DNA from: Argopecten irradians
Taxonomy: Eukaryota > Mollusca > Bivalvia > Pectinida > Pectinidae
Assembly (NCBI RefSeq): GCF_041381155.1
Contig: NC_091137.1
Coordinates: 20,567,655-20,631,654, forward strand
Direction of reading: 5' to 3'
Length of the DNA: 64,000 bases
In this document: piece after piece, positions 59,110 to 64,000 of the stretch
Layout: the number at the start of each line of letters is the position of its first letter
How positions within the stretch are numbered: the stretch's first letter is position 1
Program-made: the position numbers and the translations under genes
The notes under the pieces: generated by a model
Told to the model about the DNA's origin: nothing
Database searches by the model: none
Seen by the model: the letters and a program-made list of their open reading frames with translations, nothing else

Positions 59110-59884
59110 GTATGTATTTAACGATATGTGTTATCTCAGGTGTTTTAGGATAGAATTTCAATCGTTCTTTGATATACATCTGATGTTTTAGATTGACGTT
59201 TGGCGAAATTAGGTAATTTTATTTTACATGTTGACTTCATGTGTTGTCAGCTTTCTCGGAACAGGCTAATTACAAACTGACAGGGAACGCTGTAGGCCTA
59301 GTTTTTCCATTATTCTTCAATACCACTAACCACTGTGAATTTGTTTTTGAAAAAAATGGATATGGTATGACTATAACTTTCAAAAAGTGGTGATATCTTT
59401 GACAAAATCTTCTGTGTTATATCGATTTAAATGAGATTTTGATTCGAGCTTTTTACTTACACATTAAATGTATATATGTATAGTAAAAATACTAGAATGA
59501 ATCATGCATGGCATGGAAAGAACTAAGCTCTACTTGTGTATTTTATTTTTTATTTCATGTAGAAGACATAATTTAGAAATAAAAGGACGGACTTTAAACT
59601 ATATAACTATATGATATAATAATTGTCTAGCATAAACTCAAAGAAATGAACTCAAAAGTTTCGGATTTCTCTGTGCCCATTCAAGGCCTGGAGTGCTGCG
59701 TATGCGAATCCTATGATTTTCGCGCCATTTGTTGACGTTATGTGACGTCAAGATTCCTTGTTCTCATCTTCGCTTGGGGGATATTTTGACTGTATTCCAT
59801 ATCTTTTAATCTTCAAAGTATTATTTTTATTATTAAAAAATAATAAATAATGTTTAATCACTCCTTTTATGTATTTGCATTAGT

Positions 59885-60550
59885 TTTCTTCTGTTAATAA
59901 GAAAAGTTCGCTTAGTAGTTCCGTAATTTGAATATGAGCAGATGACGTTTGACGACAAATCACAAAATTGACAATCGCCAAAATAAACAGTATCGCATGA
60001 TTCTAAAAATATTTGATTATGCTAAAATGATAGCAAAACTTCTCTTCTTAAAGAAAAATAACACTTAAAACATGTTTTTGGCTCGAATAACGAAAAAAAT
60101 GATTTTCTCAATTTTGGTTCACTTCCTGCCCTGTTAAAACGCGTATTAACCCATGATTTCTGGTATATTACCCACGAAATAGTTGACTTAGTTTTTTGTT
60201 AAATATGAACAGGTTGTAGATAGAAAATACTTTTATTGCTATTTTGAAAAAAAGACATCTAAATATACCTGAATAGAATGAAAAAATGTCATATAAATAC
60301 AATGTTTGCTTTTTTTCATTTGGGTGTTCGAGGACTGGTCCCTTCATACGCAATTTCCGCCATTTTGACAGTGATCTCTGACACACTGTCGTAAACAAAC
60401 CAACATGTGAACTTCATTTTAATTTTGTTGAAAATAGTTGTCATAAGTCTGTCCTAAGTTACAATAATACAAACATCAACCATTGCTTACCATTTTAATT
60501 TTAACAGCCAAAAACCATGTTTTTTGTTCGAGCACTGGTCAGGGGAGTCT
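59885..60550 (-). mobile_element. Diverged copy of the TIR transposon at 4570
   Basis: It is inverted relative to 4570-5821 and matches over most of its length (for example TTCAACAAAATTAAAATGAA on the minus strand). It keeps one TIR, GTTCGAGCACTGGTCAGG... at 60526-60550; the other end is lost. The central 400 bp of the longer copy are missing. The ORF here is not a gene. Confidence 0.75.
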
Positions 60551-61065
60551 ATGGTAGTAGTATATTTAATAGGCATTAATAAAAAGTTACCAGATTGAAC
60601 ATACAGTTGATATGAAGCCCATCCGGAAGAAAGATAAATAGAATGGCATCCTTCTGCTTAATGACGACATGCTGATGCATATTTATATTTCTGACCAAGG
60701 ATTTACAACTGTAACTGTGTAAGAATTTTAGGCCCTAGGGTGGGGTCTGATATTGGGCTTGTTGCATGCTGGGATAAAGGGTTACCAAGTGTGATCAAAT
60801 TAATGACCTTGACCATTATTCAAGGTCACAAGTGACAAAAATTCTGAAATATTTATGAATGATTTTTGTTAGTGCATTTGATTCTTTTGTATTAACGAAA
60901 TATTTTCACTACTATATTCTTTGACTATGTTGTATTGTGCCAATAGTCAGATGACCATCAAGACTCATTGGCCACTTGTTTGCTATTTATTTTTGATCAT
61001 GTAGATATTTAAATAACAAAATAATGTCAATTTACTTTCAGGTTTGAAGAAAGTGGAATGTTATC

Positions 61066-61089
61066 ATGTCTGAAGAAGTATTAAACAAT
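61066..61089 (+). CDS. DAXX: DAXX-like gene, first coding exon
   Basis: The exon begins at 61042 after TTTACTTTCAG; ATG is at 61066 and the donor AACAAT|GTAGGT follows 61089. It encodes MSEEVLNN, which continues naturally into FLDHIQSY. It is too short to prove by homology. Confidence 0.65.
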
Positions 61090-63455
61090 GTAGGTGTTTT
61101 TGGACATGTACGGTAATGAATGCACACTCAGTATTACTAAATAATGCAGGGCTTTTTCTCACTGCTTTTGGAATAAGGCCTGTGGCTTTTAATTTGGGAA
61201 AATGTGCAACAAAAACAAGATTTGAGAAAAATATGAAAAAAGGCATAACAAATAAGTTCATGCAATTTATTTTTGGATAGTTGTCAAGAAACTTAATGTT
61301 TGGGAAATTTAAGGCTTGAACAGGAGGAAAAATAGAGGATTTGCCATCAGGAATTGGGTCGAAAATTGGCCCCAAATCATGCTAAAATAAGCACTGTAAT
61401 GATAACTTTGTATGATGCTAATTGGGGCCGTTGTGGCCGAGTGGTTAAGATGTCCCGACATTTTACAACAAGCCAGCTCTCCATATCTGGCTTTCCTCCA
61501 CCAACAAACCTAACCTGTCCTTACATAACCCTGGCTGTTAATAGGAAGTTAAATTAATAAAACCAAAAACATGATGCTAGTTAGTGTAATTAATGTTACT
61601 GATGTAGTGATTTATAATAACATATAGCAGCTTGATTCTTCAGTACTTAAAGATGCTCCATCAATGGCAGAGCATAAACTATACTCACCATTAGAGCATT
61701 GATTGGTGTTTAATCATATATATATAATTGTCTAATTAACACAAAAAATAATATCAAATAATATGTTTGCTTTTGGTGCATGCACAATCAGTACTTCATT
61801 CCATTTCATAGGACATATGTAGTCCCACAGAATTTTGAATATTTTTATCTTGAAGTAAAATTAACAGCTCAAACGTTTCACTGGTGGTATTAAAGAAAAA
61901 TGCTTAATTGTCTGCTCCTGTTTTTGATAGAGAAAAAATACCATTTGTCAGCGATGGATTATCACAATTTGCTGTCAATTTTTTCTTTAGAAATTTTAAT
62001 GAATATCTAGCAATTATTCTCAGATTTTAAAGTCAGTGTCTGAATTACATTGCCAAGGAATTCGAAGGGTTCTTGACTCTAAAATCCATGACTTACATAT
62101 ATCTATGTCTTAAAGAATTAACTACACTAGTAATTAATACACTAATATGTTCATTATGTGAATCAATAATTCTCCGTTACACATGTATACATTTTCATCT
62201 GTTTCAGTTTTTGGATCACATACAAAGCTACATAGAAAACACTCCTGATTTGTCACTTCTGATAAAGAAGCGGTTCAAGGAATGCTCAGAGTCCTATATA
62301 CAATCAAGTAAATTTGAGGACAGTTTACATGCAACACAAGCTAAAATTGACAGTGACAATAGTAGAGTATTTGTTTATCTGAGAGATTTTCTCAATGAAT
62401 TAAAATCAAATAAGGCAGAAAGAAAGTTAAAAAAGAAGCGTAAACTTTTAGACACTGGCTTTGATAGCTCAGAGGCGCCAAGTCCAAAATCAGTCTGCTC
62501 CAATGATACTGACTGTAGTGTTGTAGAAATTGATGAAATTTTCAGTCAAGCTCAGCAACAACATAACAAAGTAAACAAATTATCTCTCAAACACTCTAAA
62601 CAAAATTGCGAAAATGTAGATAAATCAGAATTACCACAAGGAGTTTTAAATGGTCATTGTGAGGGAGAGGGTACTGTTAAAGCTCGGAAATCAAACAGAG
62701 AGGAGAGTAGAAGTCCAACCAAGCACGGAGAAAGTAACAATACAGAATCTGACAAGCTGAAAACTCTGGAATCAAACAAGGAGGAAAGTACTGGTCACAA
62801 ACTGCTGGGTACATCTTGTTTCAATGATCTTGTACAGATATCAGACGGAGAAAAGTCAGTGGAAGATCTAGTCCTACCTGACATACCAAATAACATAGAC
62901 AAATCTAAAGGCAGCTCTAACAGCAACGTTAAAAATGATGAAATTGAATGCATCACAATTGATGATGACGACGATGAGGAGGAAGGAGATAGTGTTGAAT
63001 TATTACCAGAAGAATCAATCAAAGAAATAAAAACAAAAGTATCTCAAGTTTTGTTTGGCTCCTTAGCTGAAAATTTTGTAAGTGAACATTCAAACAACAA
63101 CGATACTAAACAATCCAGTAGTTTAAAAGAGGCTAAAGAACAGATCTGTAGTGGAAATACTGAAAAGATTTGTGATGAACTTAAAAAAGAATATGTTGAG
63201 ATCACCTCTAATATTGAAGGTGAAGGGAAAAAACCAAAGCGTGTGGAAATTAAGACATTAGAACTTCACCAAACAGGTAATGGGAATAACCAGACTACAG
63301 ATGGTGTACAAGAAGGCAGCACAAGTGAGACAGTCTGCACCGATAGTCAGGAAGAATCAGCAACAACAGTTACAGACTCAATGGAAAGGGAGTCCTCAGA
63401 ACCTGTGAAAAAGGGCTCCCAACGTCAGATACGGCGCCTAGAAAATCTACTGGAG
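61066..63455 (+). CDS. DAXX: DAXX-like histone chaperone, 5' part
   Basis: Two coding exons, 61066-61089 (MSEEVLNN) and 62208-63455, join in phase 0 to give 424 residues; the gene continues beyond the window. DAXX deposits histone H3.3 with ATRX and scaffolds nuclear-body and SUMO interactions. Residues 9-74 match the DAXX N-terminal helical bundle (FLDHIQSYIENTPD, KFEDSLHATQAKIDSDNSRV, FVYLRDFLNELKS). A lysine-rich tract follows at 76-90. Residues 411-424, GSQRQIRRLENLLE, open the histone-binding domain. Between them is an acidic, Ser/Lys-rich linker of about 320 residues, far longer than in vertebrates. It holds a SUMO-interaction-like CITIDDDDDEEE at about 256-267 and possibly SVVEIDEI. 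Start choice: the exon 1 acceptor is TACTTTCAG at 61041 and the ATG precedes a clean phase-0 donor. Confidence 0.85.
61424..61570 (+). mobile_element. tRNA-derived SINE, internally deleted
   Basis: The head GGCCGAGTGGTTAAGATG is an RNA polymerase III A-box region of a tRNA. The tail has AACCCTGGCTGTTAATAGG and AATAAAACCAAAAAC. Flanking 12-mers ATGATGCTAATT (61412) and ATGATGCTAGTT (61571) are the target duplication, with one mismatch. The middle is shorter than usual. It lies in a DAXX-like intron. Confidence 0.85.
62208..63455 (+). CDS. DAXX: DAXX-like gene, second coding exon
   Basis: The acceptor CATCTGTTTCAG ends at 62207 and the donor CTGGAG|GTAAGA follows 63455; phase 0 on both sides, 416 codons. 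The open frame extends further both ways, but homology starts at the acceptor and stops at the donor. It carries the helical bundle, the long acidic linker and the first helix of the histone-binding domain. Confidence 0.88.
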
Positions 63456-64000
63456 GTAAGATCTTTCATGACATCTAAAGTCAATTTAACATTATGCTGA
63501 AGTGTTTTCTGTTGGTTTACTAAAACAAATGGCAGGGGTGATTAAACAACATTCCCAAAATCAAATAGAATAATATATCTATCTAATTCAATAATATATA
63601 TCTATCTAATTCTAATTTTGTATGTCTTGATAAAGGGGCAGATCGCCTCGAATTTGACAATTTTGTTTCGTCCACACGGTTGGAATTACTTCCTTGTCCA
63701 TATCTAATTCAATGATATTTCAGTTCTGATAATTTCATACCTGAAAATGCCCCCTCTAGGTCGATGGAAATAAGTATTGAAAAACAGAGAACTTATTTCA
63801 GTTCTGATAATATCATACCTGAAAATGCCCCCTCTAGGTCGATGGAAATAAGTATTGAAAAACAGAGAACTGTTTTGAATTTCAAAGTGAGAACCTGTAT
63901 ATTAAAAAAAAAAATCGAATTTACATTTAACAAGAACATACTATTAATTCTAATGTAATACATTTGGGGAATTCTTTTCATTGAATGTGGAGAACAGATT
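63456..64000. other. DAXX-like intron with 78-bp duplication
   Basis: A 78-bp segment (TTCTGATAAT..., CCCCCTCTAGGTCGATGG, AAAACAGAGAACT) occurs twice in tandem at about 63718-63873. No further exon was found before the window ends. Confidence 0.6.

Noticed and set aside
61424..61500. tRNA gene
   Set aside because: The A-box region is good, but no complete cloverleaf or 3' half follows; SINE tail and target duplication show a retroposon.
62795..63022. Minus-strand serine-rich ORF
   Set aside because: It is the antisense shadow of the acidic tract of the DAXX-like exon.

Overview
This is a gene-sparse, AT-rich, intron- and repeat-rich eukaryotic window. It is almost certainly from a bivalve mollusc. 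The reasons are canonical GT-AG introns, a tRNA-derived SINE of the type common in bivalves (tail motif CTATTAACAGCCAGGG), many elements with internal tandem repeats resembling the bivalve 'pearl' type, and animal genes. A scallop-like species is a guess only; the sequence does not settle it.

Four gene loci could be assembled from splice sites and reading-frame continuity. (1) 380-2792, + strand: the 3' part of a FLYWCH zinc-finger gene, nine exons. (2) 10264-15439, + strand: a two-coding-exon, type II membrane protein of glycosyltransferase family 11 (alpha-fucosyltransferase-like) whose donor-binding motif is degenerate. (3) 24981-58807, - strand: a complete INTS5 gene (Integrator complex subunit 5). 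It has 22 coding exons, and all intron phases agree, giving 941 codons plus stop; introns carry most of the window's repeats. (4) 61066-63455, + strand, running off the right edge: the 5' part of a DAXX-like histone H3.3 chaperone gene. INTS5 and DAXX-like are head to head, sharing a short intergenic region around 58.8-59.1 kb. Both encode nuclear proteins, but no functional link can be read from the sequence.

Repeats occupy much of the rest. Four related families (called H-I to H-IV here) begin with ACAAGAG plus a palindrome and end in a terminal hairpin followed by GCTA-like bases. Each is filled with GC-box tandem units. In every family a box near the 5' end is the reverse complement of the last arm of the 3' hairpin, and the two change together between families. 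Three nested insertions (17722-18215, 45049-46617, 50823-51995) define the ends to the base and show no target duplication, which fits a rolling-circle (Helitron/Helentron-like) mode. This is the strongest candidate for an under-described system here.

Two INTS5 minisatellites have amplified real splice sites. One is a 37-bp unit holding the donor of exon 11, about 19 extra copies. The other is a 29-bp unit holding the acceptor of exon 6, about 22 extra copies, itself split by an H-III element. Other repeats include a 1.25-kb TIR transposon with relatives near the other end of the window, a TTAA-flanked TIR element beside the GT11 acceptor, a 5'-truncated LINE, two SINE insertions with target duplications, and several large minisatellites. 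No rRNA, functional tRNA, CRISPR array or viral gene was seen.
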